DNA of 64,000 nt, taken from positions 806,001-870,000 of the forward strand of contig NZ_JAFLND010000001.1 in NCBI RefSeq assembly GCF_017313105.1, given 5' to 3'. Both the position numbers and the translations under genes were made by a program. Below the pieces are notes generated by a model. The model ran no database searches. It saw only the letters and a list, made by a program, of their open reading frames with translations, and had not been told where the DNA came from. This stretch comes from [Muricauda] lutisoli (nom. illeg.). Its GTDB lineage: Bacteria; Bacteroidota; Bacteroidia; Flavobacteriales; Flavobacteriaceae. Of the stretch, positions 10,067-20,893 are shown piece by piece (the stretch's first letter is position 1; each line of letters begins with the position of its first letter).

Positions 10067-10546
10067 ATGAGAAAACTGTTCAGTTGTGTAGTGCTGTTTG
10101 CTATGGGGGTGTTCGGATATGCCCAAGGGCCAAATCCTTCAAACGACGAAACCAAAACCGAAATAAAACAAGTTATCGAAACTTTTTTTGATGGCTTCCA
10201 CAAGCAAGATTCCACCATCATCAAAAGTACGGTTGCCGATAATATAGTCCTCCAAACTACTGGGAAAAATCAAGAAGGCAAGACACTTTTTAGGACGGAA
10301 GAATTCTCCAAATTTTTAAAATCCATTGTCGGCATTCCGGAAACGACAAAGTTTGAGGAAAAGCTCACTTCATTCTCCATTCAAGTAGATAGGACTATGG
10401 CCAATGCTTGGGTTGGTTATGAGTTTTGGTTGAACGGTGAGTTCAGTCACTGTGGCATCAACTCCTTCCAGCTCATCAATTTTAATGGCGAATGGAAGAT
10501 TATCTACCTTATTGATACCAGGGGCAAGGAAGGCTGTATGGATTAG
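10067..10546 (+). CDS. Secreted NTF2/SnoaL-like protein
   Basis: A 159-residue exported protein. The start ATG at 10067 gives a compact signal peptide (MRKLFSCVVLFAMG..., cleaved near GYAQ). An earlier in-frame TTG at 10031 adds only polar residues and is less likely. The mature part has the alpha-helix then curved-sheet pattern of NTF2/DUF4440 proteins, including IKQVIETFFDGFHKQD and the closing FQLINFNGEWKIIYLIDTR strands. Function is unknown. It overlaps the convergent sdaA stop by 4 bp. Confidence 0.8.
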   Translation: MRKLFSCVVLFAMGVFGYAQGPNPSNDETKTEIKQVIETFFDGFHKQDSTIIKSTVADNIVLQTTGKNQEGKTLFRTEEFSKFLKSIVGIPETTKFEEKLTSFSIQVDRTMANAWVGYEFWLNGEFSHCGINSFQLINFNGEWKIIYLIDTRGKEGCMD

Positions 10547-11967
10547 CAATCACTTAAGAATACGCCAACTGCGAGCCCGCCCTCGGAAGTTTCTTTGTAT
10601 TTGTAGCTCATATCCTTAGCGGTCTCCCACATGGTGTTCACCACCTTGTCCAAAGGCACTTTACAATCTTTTGGGTCCGTGTCCAAAGCCAATTCCGCGG
10701 CGTTTATCGCTTTTATGGCCCCCATTGCATTGCGCTCAATGCAAGGAACCTGTACTAACCCCCCAATGGGGTCACAAGTAAGTCCAAGATGATGTTCCAT
10801 TGCAATTTCGGCGGCAATCAACACCTGTTCGGGAGTACCGCCCATCAGTTCCGTTAATCCAGCGGCGGCCATAGCGGATGAAACCCCGATCTCTGCTTGG
10901 CATCCTCCCATAGCTGCGGAGATGGTGGCCCCTTTCTTAAAGATGCTCCCAACTTCACTGGCCACCAGTAAAAATTGTTTTACATCATCAAAATTGGCAT
11001 CGTGGTTTTCGATCACCATATAATACATCAATACAGCAGGGATCACACCTGCACTTCCGTTAGTGGGGGCGGTAACCACTCGACCCAAAGAAGCATTCAC
11101 CTCATTAACACTGAGCGCAAAACAGCTTACCCATTTAATAATTTGTCGGAATTTGACCTCCGTATCCCGAATACTTTCCAGCCATTCCTGCGGATTGGAG
11201 TAGGAGACTTCCCCTTTCAGTTTTTGATGCATCTCGTAGGCACGTCGTTTCACGTTCAATCCACCAGGGAGCTTTCCTTCGGTATGACAGCCAACATACA
11301 TGCATTCTAGCATAGTGTTCCAGATGCGAGCAATACCTTCATTGATTTCAGTTTCGGTTCGCAGTGACAGCTCGTTTTCCATCACAATGGTGGAGATGTA
11401 TTTGTTTTGTGCGGTGCAGTGCTGGAGCAGTTCATCGCCGGTCTTTACAGGATGCGGAAAGGTTTTGAACGTCTCTTTGTTCTCTTTGGCATGGATACGT
11501 TCTTCCTTTACTACAAATCCACCACCGATGGAATAGTAGGTTTCCGATATTTTTTTACCGTTGGACAGTTCAGCTTCAAACTGGATACCGTTGGCATGAA
11601 AGGGAAGAAATTCCTTCTTGAAGAGGATATCGTTCTGAAAACTGAAAGGAATCTCTCTTTTTCCACCAAAGTGAAGTTTGTTTTCGTCTTTAATCCTGTC
11701 AATTCTTCCTGAAATGCTGTCAATATCCACAGTCTCCGGGTCGGTGCCCAATAAGCCCATGACCACGGCAATATCGGTGGCATGTCCTTTGCCTGTTAAG
11801 CAAAGGGAGCCATACAAATATGCTTTGATGGATTGCACGTCATCAAAAACATGCTGCTCTTCAAGTTCGGCAATCCAGCGTTCGGCGGCACGCCAGGGTC
11901 CAAGGGTGTGCGAGCTAGAAGGCCCTACACCGATTTTTAGCATATCAAACACACTAATACACTCCAT
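10543..11967 (-). CDS. sdaA: L-serine ammonia-lyase, iron-sulfur type
   Basis: A 474-residue single-chain enzyme deaminating L-serine to pyruvate. The N-terminal beta domain ([20 protein letters not shown]) is fused to the alpha domain that binds a [4Fe-4S] cluster. Candidate cluster cysteines occur in [15 protein letters not shown] and VPCIERN, and the chain ends in a Cys (LSDC), as in E. coli SdaA where the C-terminal Cys matters for activity. Length matches the fused type. Confidence 0.95.
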   Translation of the reverse strand: MECISVFDMLKIGVGPSSSHTLGPWRAAERWIAELEEQHVFDDVQSIKAYLYGSLCLTGKGHATDIAVVMGLLGTDPETVDIDSISGRIDRIKDENKLHFGGKREIPFSFQNDILFKKEFLPFHANGIQFEAELSNGKKISETYYSIGGGFVVKEERIHAKENKETFKTFPHPVKTGDELLQHCTAQNKYISTIVMENELSLRTETEINEGIARIWNTMLECMYVGCHTEGKLPGGLNVKRRAYEMHQKLKGEVSYSNPQEWLESIRDTEVKFRQIIKWVSCFALSVNEVNASLGRVVTAPTNGSAGVIPAVLMYYMVIENHDANFDDVKQFLLVASEVGSIFKKGATISAAMGGCQAEIGVSSAMAAAGLTELMGGTPEQVLIAAEIAMEHHLGLTCDPIGGLVQVPCIERNAMGAIKAINAAELALDTDPKDCKVPLDKVVNTMWETAKDMSYKYKETSEGGLAVGVFLSDC

Positions 11968-12198
11968 AAACTCAATTTACAGTTTCAAATATAGGAAGCT
12001 AAACGGGATAAAATTGCGAATATTTAAATATACAGGTCGCTTTTTCAATTTTCATTGTAGCATCTTCAATACAACCATGGTATTCAAGGGTTTTGGCAAT
12101 AATCTGACACCTTGTCATATTCTTGGTCATGGCATAATCATTGACCTTTTATGATCGAGATAAAAAAGAATTTGTAAACAGATATAACTTTAGATACG

Positions 12199-14124
12199 AT
12201 GAGCAAGATTATAGGTATAGACTTAGGTACGACCAACTCCTGCGTCTCTGTAATGGAAGGTAACGAGCCCGTGGTAATTCCAAATGCCGAGGGTAAACGA
12301 ACCACTCCATCGATGATCGCATTTGTTGAAGGTGGGGAGATCAAGGTCGGTGACCCTGCAAAAAGACAAGCGGTGACCAACCCTCACAAAACGATTTATT
12401 CCATTAAGCGATTTATGGGTAACAAATACTCAGAATCCAGTAAGGAAGCGCAAAGAGTACCTTATAAGGTAACAAAAGGTGACAACGATACGCCACGTGT
12501 AGATGTGGATGGCCGTTTGTACACACCACAAGAATTGTCTGCCATGATTCTTCAAAAAATGAAGAAGACCGCAGAGGATTACTTGGGACAAGATGTAACG
12601 AGAGCGGTAATTACCGTTCCCGCATATTTTAACGATTCACAAAGACAGGCCACCAAAGAAGCTGGTGAAATTGCAGGTCTAACCGTGGAACGTATCATTA
12701 ACGAGCCTACTGCCGCATCTTTGGCATACGGACTCGATAAAAAAGACACGGACCAGAAAATAGTGGTGTTTGACTTTGGTGGAGGTACGCACGATGTTTC
12801 CATTCTTGAATTGGGTGACGGAGTGTTCGAAGTATTGGCCACGGATGGTGATACCCACTTGGGTGGTGACGATGTTGACCAAAAAATAATTGATTGGTTG
12901 GCCGAAGAGTTCAAGAAGGATGAGGATATGGACCTTCGTGAAGACCCCATGGCGCTTCAGCGTTTGAGGGAAGCTGCTGAAAAGGCCAAAATCGAGTTGT
13001 CTTCTTCTGCACAGACAGAAATCAACTTGCCTTACGTTACAGCAACGTCTTCAGGACCAAAACACTTGGTAAGAACATTGTCTCGCTCCAAATTTGAGCA
13101 ATTGATCGCCGATTTGGTGAAAAGAACAATCGAACCATGTGAGAAAGCATTAAAGTCCGCAGGACTTTCCAAAAGCGATATTGACGAGATTATCCTGGTA
13201 GGTGGTTCTACCCGTATACCTGCGGTACAGGAAGCCGTTGAGAAATTCTTCGGTAAAAAGCCATCCAAAGGTGTAAACCCGGATGAGGTTGTGGCCATTG
13301 GTGCCGCTATCCAGGGTGGTGTGTTGACAGGAGATGTAAAAGATGTACTCTTGTTGGATGTAACCCCACTTTCTTTGGGAATCGAAACCATGGGAAGCGT
13401 GTTCACTAAATTGATCGAGGCGAACACAACCATCCCGACCAAGAAATCACAGGTGTTCTCCACAGCAGCGGATAATCAACCTTCAGTTGAAATCCATGTG
13501 CTGCAAGGAGAAAGGCCTATGGCAGCGGACAACAAAACCATCGGTAGGTTCCACTTGGACGGTATTCCACCGGCACCAAGAGGTACGCCTCAAATTGAAG
13601 TGACCTTCGATATCGACGCGAACGGTATCATCAAGGTTTCTGCAACCGACAAAGCCACTGGTAAGTCGCAAGACATCCGAATCGAGGCTTCTTCCGGTTT
13701 AACCGAGGAAGAAATAGAAAAGATGAAAGCAGAAGCAGAGGCCAACGCCGAGGCAGATAAGAAAGCCAAAGAAACCGCTGATAAACTGAACGAGGCCGAT
13801 GCCATGATCTTCCAGACCGAAAAGCAACTGAGCGAGTTTGGCGATAAATTGTCCGACGACAAGAAAAAACCGATCGAGGAAGCTTTGGAAGAGTTGAAAA
13901 AAGCCTACGAAGGTAAAGACTTAGCGGTTATTGAGCCTGCTTTGGAAAAAATCAACGAAGCTTGGAAAGTAGCATCCGAAGAAATGTACAAAGCACAAGC
14001 TGAAGCTCAAGGCGGTGCAGCCGGAGCAGGAGGTTCATCTGCAGGTGCCGACGATACAGCCAGTAACGGCGGTGCTTCTGAAGGTGACAACGTTGAGGAT
14101 GTTGACTTCGAAGAAGTGAAGTAA
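12199..14124 (+). CDS. dnaK: Chaperone protein DnaK (Hsp70)
   Basis: A 641-residue ATP-dependent chaperone. It has the N-terminal [15 protein letters not shown]ase signature, [13 protein letters not shown], the phosphate-2 [13 protein letters not shown] motif, the [11 protein letters not shown] linker and substrate-binding domain, a helical lid, and the C-terminal acidic tail [10 protein letters not shown]. dnaJ and grpE do not flank it, which is common in Bacteroidota. A strong terminator follows 23 bp downstream. Confidence 0.98.
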   Translation: MSKIIGIDLGTTNSCVSVMEGNEPVVIPNAEGKRTTPSMIAFVEGGEIKVGDPAKRQAVTNPHKTIYSIKRFMGNKYSESSKEAQRVPYKVTKGDNDTPRVDVDGRLYTPQELSAMILQKMKKTAEDYLGQDVTRAVITVPAYFNDSQRQATKEAGEIAGLTVERIINEPTAASLAYGLDKKDTDQKIVVFDFGGGTHDVSILELGDGVFEVLATDGDTHLGGDDVDQKIIDWLAEEFKKDEDMDLREDPMALQRLREAAEKAKIELSSSAQTEINLPYVTATSSGPKHLVRTLSRSKFEQLIADLVKRTIEPCEKALKSAGLSKSDIDEIILVGGSTRIPAVQEAVEKFFGKKPSKGVNPDEVVAIGAAIQGGVLTGDVKDVLLLDVTPLSLGIETMGSVFTKLIEANTTIPTKKSQVFSTAADNQPSVEIHVLQGERPMAADNKTIGRFHLDGIPPAPRGTPQIEVTFDIDANGIIKVSATDKATGKSQDIRIEASSGLTEEEIEKMKAEAEANAEADKKAKETADKLNEADAMIFQTEKQLSEFGDKLSDDKKKPIEEALEELKKAYEGKDLAVIEPALEKINEAWKVASEEMYKAQAEAQGGAAGAGGSSAGADDTASNGGASEGDNVEDVDFEEVK

Positions 14125-14146
14125 TTTAATTAGGTTATATAAATAG

Positions 14147-14176
14147 AAAAACCCTGACGATTTCGTCAGGGTTTTT
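14147..14176 (+). terminator. Rho-independent terminator of dnaK
   Basis: A long GC-containing hairpin built on CCCTGACGA / TCGTCAGGG, flanked by A- and T-runs, lies 23 bp after the dnaK stop. The A/T flanks make it potentially bidirectional. Confidence 0.85.
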
Positions 14177-14341
14177 TGTTGGATAAAGTTTTCTATATCC
14201 AATGCACTGAACGCAAGTTTTTCTGTGGGAAAACCCCTATGCTATTTTTTGTATATTTAAAACAATATAACAATGAGTTTGAAGAGGTTTCCACTCCATT
14301 GTTTAAAGTTCTCCCTACATCTGTAAACTTATATAACCTTA

Positions 14342-16756
14342 ATGATGCAAAACAATAGCGGAGCAATCTTATTAATTTGTGCATTAACTTTTTCGCTGGT
14401 TGTGGGTTCTGCCCAAAACTCAAACTTTGACTATAAAAGTGCTCATTGGAAAGATTTCACGTTCAATTTTCAGGACAATTTCCAAGATTCATTGGCCATA
14501 TGGCCCGAGCGTATATTGCTACAAGTAGCGAATAAACGAACGCAGCCTAATGTGCCCGTCTTTTTTAAGGCATATCTTTCTTCTTTAAACCTATCTTCAA
14601 ATAATCGTAAAAGTGGTGTTTTAAATTTAGAGTTATTGGACGATGACGGAATTTTAATAAAACGGCAATTTCATAAAATAAAAAATGCAATGGTTCAAGG
14701 ACAACTTGAATTGCCCAAGAATATTGAACCAGGCCAGTATACACTAAAGGCTTATACACGTTGGTCACAAAATTATGGGCTGTATTACTCTGCAATTGAG
14801 CAAATCCAAATTGGCGACCTTGACAATGTAATCAAAACTCCGAGCGAACATCCTGTCACCATCACACCAGAAGGAGGAACATTAGTAAATGGTTATAAGA
14901 ATCGGATAATAATCAAAACTCCTACTGATGGCACATTGGAACCTATTAACAAAGGAAAAATAATAGATGAAAACCACGAAGAGATAGCTAAAGTAACTTT
15001 TTTTGCGAATGGCTTGGGAAGTGCCGTTTTTGAGCCGGAGGAGAACAAAAAGTATCACCTTGAACTGAAAAACGGAAGACTTGTCCCTTTGCCCAAGGTA
15101 ACATCACAGGGTTATCTATTGCATGTTAACAATCTAGATGACAGTAACGCTAGTATTCGAATTACTGCTTCTTCCGGTACCCAAGAGCGCAATATATTAC
15201 TTGTCGGAACATCTGGAGGCCTTACCTATTTTGAAAAGAAATTGAATTTCCAAAACGGTAAAGTTTTGGACTTGGAATTGGATAAAAGCAATTTTCCCTT
15301 TGGCGTTTTTGTGTTAAAGTTGGTGGATAACCTAGGTGATGAATTGGCAAAACGACCTATCTGGATAGCCCCTAAAAAGCTACATATTGCTATTGACAAT
15401 ATTGGCAAGGATATCAATATGGGGTTGAAAACCTACAAAATCAGGATAACCGATAGCAACAACAAACCTGTAAAATCAAAATTGGCCATAAGTGTTAATA
15501 GAGTGCAAGACGATTTCAGAGAGGAATTGAATTCAGGTTTTGTTGGACAACAAGGTCTCTTCACCTTTTTTAATGGTATGGATGGGAACAAAGTTTCGGT
15601 CTACAGGAAAGAATCTTTCCTCAAAGACCTTTATGTATTGTCCTCCAATGGAGAAATGGTAACACAGTTTTTGGATGAAGATTTAACGAAGGGTGTAAGA
15701 TTCCCATTTCAAAAGGGATTGGAAATAAGTGGTCGTGCCTATGACCTAAACAATATGTTATTGAGGAATACCAAAATCCAGGTGATGGCTTCAAGCGATG
15801 AAGATTTATGGATCGGAGAGGTGAAAACGGACGCTATGGGATTTTTAAGGCTTAAGGACATTCAAATTGAAGGAAAGGCCACCTTGGTTGCAAGAACCGA
15901 TGGTGATGAAACCAAATCGAGACTGGTGAAAATTGTGCCATTATCCGAATTCGAAGAGCAAACAGAAGTTCAGACACCAGTTATGTCAAAAAAATCACAA
16001 CCATTGGAATATCAAAATCCAGACGGGGTGGAATCATTAAGTATGGAACAGCCAGAAAAAACCATAGAACTGGATGAAGTAGAAGTGTCCAAAGAAAACA
16101 CCAAAAGAAATTATACACCATCACTTTATGGTCCCAGTGGACCATTCACAAAAGTAATCCGACAAGATTTTGAAAACCCCAAAACTTTGGCTCAAATGCT
16201 TATGAGCTTCCCAGGTGTTATGGTACGAGGAGCGGAAACGTTGAGCCCCTCCGTTAAAATTATGGGTACTTCCGGTACTATTCTATGGGTTTTGGATGGT
16301 TTTCCTTTATCTCAAGGTGGGAGTGGGGCCCAAATGGGCACCAGCGCCGCCAGTCCCTTAAATGAAATTTCGGCTCTGGCCAATAATCGCGATATTGAGC
16401 GAGTAGAATTGTTAAAAGGTCCAGATGCATCAATGTATGGGAGCAGGGCTTCTGCCGGAGTTTTTGTCATTTATACTCGAAAAGGAAATGAACGAGAATT
16501 TATTCGAAGAAAAGAAGGTCAGTTGGATTTTGAGGGTTATGTAATACCTATGGATTTTAACCGATACAAAGAGAGTCTTCCTCCAAGAAAAGGGAAAAAG
16601 ATGAATCTAGTGTACTGGAACCCGAAATTGGAAACAGATGAAAATGGTGAAGCCGTTATTACTTTTCCTGCTTACCCTAATAATGCCAAAGTAAAAATTG
16701 AGACTACAACTATCGCTGCGGACGGTAAAATCGGTTTTGCAAGCCTTATTGATTGA
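14342..16756 (+). CDS. Surface protein with MG2-like region and TonB-receptor plug domain (no barrel)
   Basis: An 804-residue exported protein. A signal peptide (about 25 residues, ending near VGSAQ) is followed by an alpha2-macroglobulin-like extracellular beta region (about 30-560, with a MG2-type segment near 45-150 and a carboxypeptidase-regulatory-like segment near 460-540). A TonB-dependent-receptor plug lies at about 615-735, with SFPGVMVRG, GTILWVLDGFP and IERVELLKGPDASMYGSRASAGVFVIYT. No beta-barrel follows; the chain ends after about 65 more residues. In-frame ATGs at 14342 and 14345 are both usable. Ligand and partner are unknown. Confidence 0.85.
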   Translation: MMQNNSGAILLICALTFSLVVGSAQNSNFDYKSAHWKDFTFNFQDNFQDSLAIWPERILLQVANKRTQPNVPVFFKAYLSSLNLSSNNRKSGVLNLELLDDDGILIKRQFHKIKNAMVQGQLELPKNIEPGQYTLKAYTRWSQNYGLYYSAIEQIQIGDLDNVIKTPSEHPVTITPEGGTLVNGYKNRIIIKTPTDGTLEPINKGKIIDENHEEIAKVTFFANGLGSAVFEPEENKKYHLELKNGRLVPLPKVTSQGYLLHVNNLDDSNASIRITASSGTQERNILLVGTSGGLTYFEKKLNFQNGKVLDLELDKSNFPFGVFVLKLVDNLGDELAKRPIWIAPKKLHIAIDNIGKDINMGLKTYKIRITDSNNKPVKSKLAISVNRVQDDFREELNSGFVGQQGLFTFFNGMDGNKVSVYRKESFLKDLYVLSSNGEMVTQFLDEDLTKGVRFPFQKGLEISGRAYDLNNMLLRNTKIQVMASSDEDLWIGEVKTDAMGFLRLKDIQIEGKATLVARTDGDETKSRLVKIVPLSEFEEQTEVQTPVMSKKSQPLEYQNPDGVESLSMEQPEKTIELDEVEVSKENTKRNYTPSLYGPSGPFTKVIRQDFENPKTLAQMLMSFPGVMVRGAETLSPSVKIMGTSGTILWVLDGFPLSQGGSGAQMGTSAASPLNEISALANNRDIERVELLKGPDASMYGSRASAGVFVIYTRKGNEREFIRRKEGQLDFEGYVIPMDFNRYKESLPPRKGKKMNLVYWNPKLETDENGEAVITFPAYPNNAKVKIETTTIAADGKIGFASLID

Positions 16757-16775
16757 TATAGAAACCATGGAAAAC

Positions 16776-16804
16776 AAAAAAGCGCGGCTTGCCCGCGCTT
16801 TTTT
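16776..16804. terminator. Bidirectional terminator between convergent genes
   Basis: The hairpin AAAAAAGCGCGG (16776-16787) with CCGCGCTTTTTT (16793-16804) and a 5-nt loop lies between the plug protein (+) and the response regulator (-). A- and T-runs on both sides allow termination in both directions. Confidence 0.85.
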
Positions 16805-16824
16805 AAATGGAGAATCATCTATTT

Positions 16825-17469
16825 CTAAGCTGCATTCAACTGCTGCATTTCCATTTCCTTGAGCTTTCGCAAAGCTTCCGATTTTGAATTTACGTTGAGT
16901 TTAACGTAAATATTCTGAATATGGAAATTGACCGCGCTTGGGGTCACAAAAAGTTTGTCGGCAATCATCTTGTAGGTAAAGCCTTGGGTAAGGAGTTCAA
17001 TGATCTCGTTTTCCTTTTTAGAGAACACATCGAACGACCTGGTTTGGAACGAATCAATAATTTTTTTCGCTACATCCAGTTCCAAAGCAATACCATGCTG
17101 GCCAAGAGCATCAAGCGCATTGAACAACCTATCCTTGGTGATTGGCTTGATCAGGTAGCCGCTAGCTCCTTTTTTGAAGGCTTCTTTTATGATCTTAAAA
17201 TCATTTTCTTGACTCATCATCAATACCTTGAGGTCTTTGTTTTTGCGATAGAAATATTCAAGGCCATCAATGCCTGAAATTCCGTTCAGCAATGCCTCAC
17301 AGATGACAATGTCCGGATGGGACCGCCCAAAATTGGACAATAGGTTGTGAACAGAGCTGTAAACTCCATGAAGTTCATACTGCTCATTGCCCTGAAAGTA
17401 CTGATGGTAAATGCCGCCGAGCGTGCCATCATTGTCGATAATGGCAATTTTTAATACATTTTTTTTCAT
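16825..17469 (-). CDS. LuxR-family response regulator with atypical receiver domain
   Basis: A 214-residue two-domain regulator. Residues 1-125 form a receiver domain and ~145-210 a LuxR/GerE helix-turn-helix (KKENEIIELLTQGFTYKMIA, then VTPSAVNFHIQNIYVKL). The receiver keeps Asp12, Ser86 and Lys108 (GYLIKP), but the usual phospho-acceptor Asp is Glu58 (IVICEALLNG) and the second acidic pocket residue is Asn13 (IDNDG). It is therefore unlikely to be phosphorylated conventionally and may be locked on, or use another input. No histidine kinase is adjacent. Confidence 0.9.
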   Translation of the reverse strand: MKKNVLKIAIIDNDGTLGGIYHQYFQGNEQYELHGVYSSVHNLLSNFGRSHPDIVICEALLNGISGIDGLEYFYRKNKDLKVLMMSQENDFKIIKEAFKKGASGYLIKPITKDRLFNALDALGQHGIALELDVAKKIIDSFQTRSFDVFSKKENEIIELLTQGFTYKMIADKLFVTPSAVNFHIQNIYVKLNVNSKSEALRKLKEMEMQQLNAA

Positions 17470-18164
17470 GATAAGAAAGATTAGGGGGATTAATGCTGTT
17501 ACATAATTGTATTGTAGGTTAAGTTTTGGACAATATCGTCCGTATCCGCATTTTTAAAGTTGGGATAAACCAATGAGAATCAGGTGTATAATCCTAAAAA
17601 GGACAATACCAATGACAGTTCCATATTGGATTGCTTCAAAAATGGGTGTAATCCCTAAAGGGATTAAGCGCTAAAATTTGTGTTGGTCGAGGTCTGTTAC
17701 CTCATCAAAAAAGTAAGGTGAAAAGAGGTTTTGGGACGCCTTTTTTTCGAGTGTTGTAGTTTTTGTTCATGACTTAATAGATTTGGGATTGTATTATTTC
17801 AAGAGTTAAATTATAATTTTTCACCTATTGAGCAGAATTTTTGTAGTGATTTTCGTTCAAATGCACTTTTTGTAAATCCCATCCATTTATAATAGTATAG
17901 GAAAGAAAAGAGGAGTGTATTCGTAAACAACTGCTTTTCAATTTATTGCATAAAAAAATAGGATGCCGTCCCATCAGCATCCTATTCTTGGAGTAAATCG
18001 GTCAGATTGAAATAATACAACCCGCTTTCTATGATAGTCTGTCAGTTTCCCCCTGTCTTTCTTATCATTGTCATGAGGAGTGTTTCTAAATTCGGCTATG
18101 AAACAACATCATTGGACACTTCAGGTTTGTTGACCGATTCAATAAGTTATTTAGTGAGCAGTTG
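17470..18164. other. Intergenic region with small hairpins
   Basis: There are no convincing genes in 695 bp. It holds the upstream region of the response regulator (right side of that gene), a small hairpin TAATCCCT-AA-AGGGATTA at 17649-17666, and the terminator at 17951-17986. Confidence 0.6.
17951..17986 (-). terminator. Terminator of the PD40 gene
   Basis: The perfect 10-bp stem AATAGGATGC (17957-17966) / GCATCCTATT (17977-17986) has a 10-nt loop. Read on the minus strand it ends in a T-run, 178 bp after the stop of the PD40 protein gene at 18165. Confidence 0.8.
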
Positions 18165-19013
18165 TTATTCTTCGTCCTGGAATGAAGTATCCACGTATTC
18201 GTAGGTTTCCTCATTCATGGCGGCTTGGAGTCCTGCATCTCGCTCAGCAACATCGTTGTACTGATTCTGCTTACTTGAACGTCCATATGCCACAGTATAT
18301 TGTGATATGGTGTTATTGAATCCTCTGTTGGATACCACAAACCCTAATTTTTTCTCTGGGCTCAACTGAATGGCGTACTCATCGCTATTACTATTGATGT
18401 GGGCACCAAGGTTCACCGATGTGGTAAGTGTGTTCTTTACAACTTGGGAAGCATAAAGGTCCAATCCACCAAAACCATCTCGTCCTTCGGAGGCAAAGAA
18501 CAGCAATGTTTCGTTATAAATACTAGGATATAGCTCATCCTCTTTTGTGTTCACTTTAGGTCCAAGGTTTTTGGATACTCCCAAAGTTCCATCTGCAGCA
18601 ATGTCGGCCACATATATATCGTATTTGCCAAAGGTGCCTTTCATGTTAGAGGCAAAGAACAAACGAGATCCATCAGCGTTAACAGTAGGGTGTTTGGCAG
18701 AGTAGTGTTTAGGGCATACATCCAATTTTGTTACGTTGGTCCATTCCCCGTTCACTTTTTCGGCACGGTAAACATGATATATCAATTCTTTTTTTGAGAA
18801 GACACCGTAAAGTGGCTTTTCGTACGTACCCTTGCTAAAGTACGCCGTTTTTCCATCCTTGGTAATCGACATGGATGGCACATAACCATCAATAGTGGAA
18901 ACACTTCCTTCCATGGTGTCGTTGATCATATTTTCATCTGCCTGAGCAAAAACGTTTTGACCGGCCAGTATTACTCCTGAAATAAGTAGACTGTAAATCG
19001 TAGATCGTGTCAT
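18165..19013 (-). CDS. Secreted PD40/WD40-like beta-propeller protein
   Basis: A 282-residue exported protein with a signal peptide cleaved near FAQA. Repeated PD40 blades are visible: PSMSITKDGKTAYFSKG, HPTVNADGSRLFFASN, ELYPSIYNETLLFFAS and AIQLSPEKKLGFVVSN. These match the N-terminal propeller found in many flavobacterial OmpA-family proteins, but no OmpA domain follows. It probably acts at the cell envelope; the role is unknown. The C-terminal ~40 residues are acidic and polar. Confidence 0.82.
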   Translation of the reverse strand: MTRSTIYSLLISGVILAGQNVFAQADENMINDTMEGSVSTIDGYVPSMSITKDGKTAYFSKGTYEKPLYGVFSKKELIYHVYRAEKVNGEWTNVTKLDVCPKHYSAKHPTVNADGSRLFFASNMKGTFGKYDIYVADIAADGTLGVSKNLGPKVNTKEDELYPSIYNETLLFFASEGRDGFGGLDLYASQVVKNTLTTSVNLGAHINSNSDEYAIQLSPEKKLGFVVSNRGFNNTISQYTVAYGRSSKQNQYNDVAERDAGLQAAMNEETYEYVDTSFQDEE

Positions 19014-19292
19014 GATGTATAGATTTGGGGGTTAATACATGACAAAGATCAAAAACAATCGGAGTGATTACTTATTAATTTTTCATAGGTTTTTACTTTT
19101 AACGACTAAAAAGTGCATTTTATCGAATATTTTTTCGGTGTTTAACACTCGTTTAGGTTTAAAAATGCGTTTAAACGTTCATTTTGTGTCGTTTATCCAT
19201 CAGAAGATACAATCCATTAGATTGGATAACATCAGCTAAATGTGGGTGGTGAAAGACCACAACTTAATCGTAAACTCTTTTAAAACCATGTA

Positions 19293-20324
19293 TTAATTCG
19301 GTCTGTCTGGATGGAAAATTTGATCAATGGCCCTGGGAGGGTCGAATCGATATCCAAAGTAGAGCACTCCGTAAAACTGGTCGTTTTCTGTGGTCGAGAC
19401 ATCATCCTCGTTGTACCAATTTGTGCTAAAATTGATATTTACCCCGTAAATCACTCTTTTTGAGCTGTACCCTAAGTTTAGCCCACCGGATAGTGCCCGA
19501 GTGATATAAGTGTTGTTGTCAACGGTTAGATTGTTTTCCAGACCCGATTCAGCTTTGGAGATTCGCAAGCCCAGGGAAGGGGACAGGTTTGCGGACAAGA
19601 ACCAATTATCATGAAGCACAAAGGTATAATAGTAGGCGGGTGCCAATCGTACATTAAAAAACTTCTCCCGGTTTACGGCGTTGGGTTCGTTCAAATCAAA
19701 AATATTGTAATCGTAATACAGGGAGCCAATAATACTCCCGCTACTTACCTTCTGCCACTCATTTTGGTACACGATATTTCTATAGGAAAAATTCGGATTA
19801 AAAACATAGGAAGTGGACATTCCGTATGTTTTAATGTATAGATTGTTGAATTGAATATATGGGTCTGACCCCTTGGTCCAAGTAGGAACAAAATCTTTGG
19901 TGTTTCTCACATAGTATCCGGAGATTTTTTTGTAAGATATTCCTTGAACCCATCTTCCCAGAAAAAACCGGAACTGATAATCGGTAAAGGATGATTCTCC
20001 TTTTAAATTTTCATCACTGTTCGCTCCTAAGAATTTCGGCACTATCCCTACACTAAAGCCTATAAACTCATAATCCAAGGAAAGGAACATTCGATATCTG
20101 TTATTGGGTTTGATATGTAGCCGACTACCATCTTCGTTGTTTTTGTAGAAAAAGGCATCGGTTTGGGTGTCGATATTTGCTTTGAGAATTATTTTGTCCC
20201 CATAGTTGACAATGGCAGTTGTATCTGTTTGGGCACTTAATTGGAACCCAAGAAAGGTTGCGAGAAGCACAAGACTCGCCGTAATGTGATGGGTGAAACC
20301 TCCAGAATAATCACAATATTCCAT
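19293..20324 (-). CDS. DUF4421 family outer-membrane-type protein
   Basis: A 343-residue protein with a signal peptide ending around QLSAQ and many alternating aromatic beta strands (YRMFLSLDYEFIGFSVGI, FRFFLGRWVQG, YSSKRVIYGVNINFS), consistent with a small outer-membrane beta-barrel of the DUF4421 family. The function is unknown. The start is uncertain because the N-terminal ~15 residues before the hydrophobic core are unusually polar. Confidence 0.78.
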   Translation of the reverse strand: MEYCDYSGGFTHHITASLVLLATFLGFQLSAQTDTTAIVNYGDKIILKANIDTQTDAFFYKNNEDGSRLHIKPNNRYRMFLSLDYEFIGFSVGIVPKFLGANSDENLKGESSFTDYQFRFFLGRWVQGISYKKISGYYVRNTKDFVPTWTKGSDPYIQFNNLYIKTYGMSTSYVFNPNFSYRNIVYQNEWQKVSSGSIIGSLYYDYNIFDLNEPNAVNREKFFNVRLAPAYYYTFVLHDNWFLSANLSPSLGLRISKAESGLENNLTVDNNTYITRALSGGLNLGYSSKRVIYGVNINFSTNWYNEDDVSTTENDQFYGVLYFGYRFDPPRAIDQIFHPDRPN

Positions 20325-20372
20325 ACGAGTACAAGATACACTGCTATTTGGATTAATCTGAACAGTAGTGTT

Positions 20373-20756
20373 CTATTTGTTCAAAAATGTAATTTGATTT
20401 CGGTTTGTCCACACTAGAACTACACAGAAAATAAAGGTAACCAATGCCAGAAAAAACAAGGTGCCCCCATCATTTTGTACAACAATGCCCAATGTGGTAA
20501 GATGCGAGAAGATGGCCCCGCCCATAATGCCTATACCGATCAAAGCACCCAGCCAGGTAGTTTTGGGAATAAGTATCAGTACGGCCACAATTAATTCAAG
20601 GACCCCAAGGCCTATTCTTCCCCATGGTTCAAGGCCAAGTTTTTCGAAAATATAGACAGATTCCGGGGCTGCGGTAAACTTAAAAAACAGCGTTTGCAAT
20701 AAAATTACGGCGGGAACTATCCTTAAAATAGCGTTTACAATGGATTTTGTTCTCAT
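20373..20756 (-). CDS. DoxX-like membrane protein
   Basis: A 127-residue inner-membrane protein with four predicted helices, matching the DoxX/DUF417-like pattern (LRIVPAVILLQTLFFKF, GLGVLELIVAVLILIPKT). I place the start at the ATG at 20756 because the 23 residues added by the upstream ATG (20825) are polar and disrupt the topology. Small DoxX proteins are linked to quinone or redox stress functions; the substrate here is unknown. Confidence 0.82.
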   Translation of the reverse strand: MRTKSIVNAILRIVPAVILLQTLFFKFTAAPESVYIFEKLGLEPWGRIGLGVLELIVAVLILIPKTTWLGALIGIGIMGGAIFSHLTTLGIVVQNDGGTLFFLALVTFIFCVVLVWTNRNQITFLNK

Positions 20757-20893
20757 AGTTGTGTATTGATAAGGTTGTTGTTTTTTGGTCGGAAAACTTG
20801 GATTTAAATAACCTTTGATGCGCAAATAATTCTACTTAAGGTTGGTTTTTGTATGAGGTGATGATGGGTTTGGTCGCAAAATCATCCTCAGAA

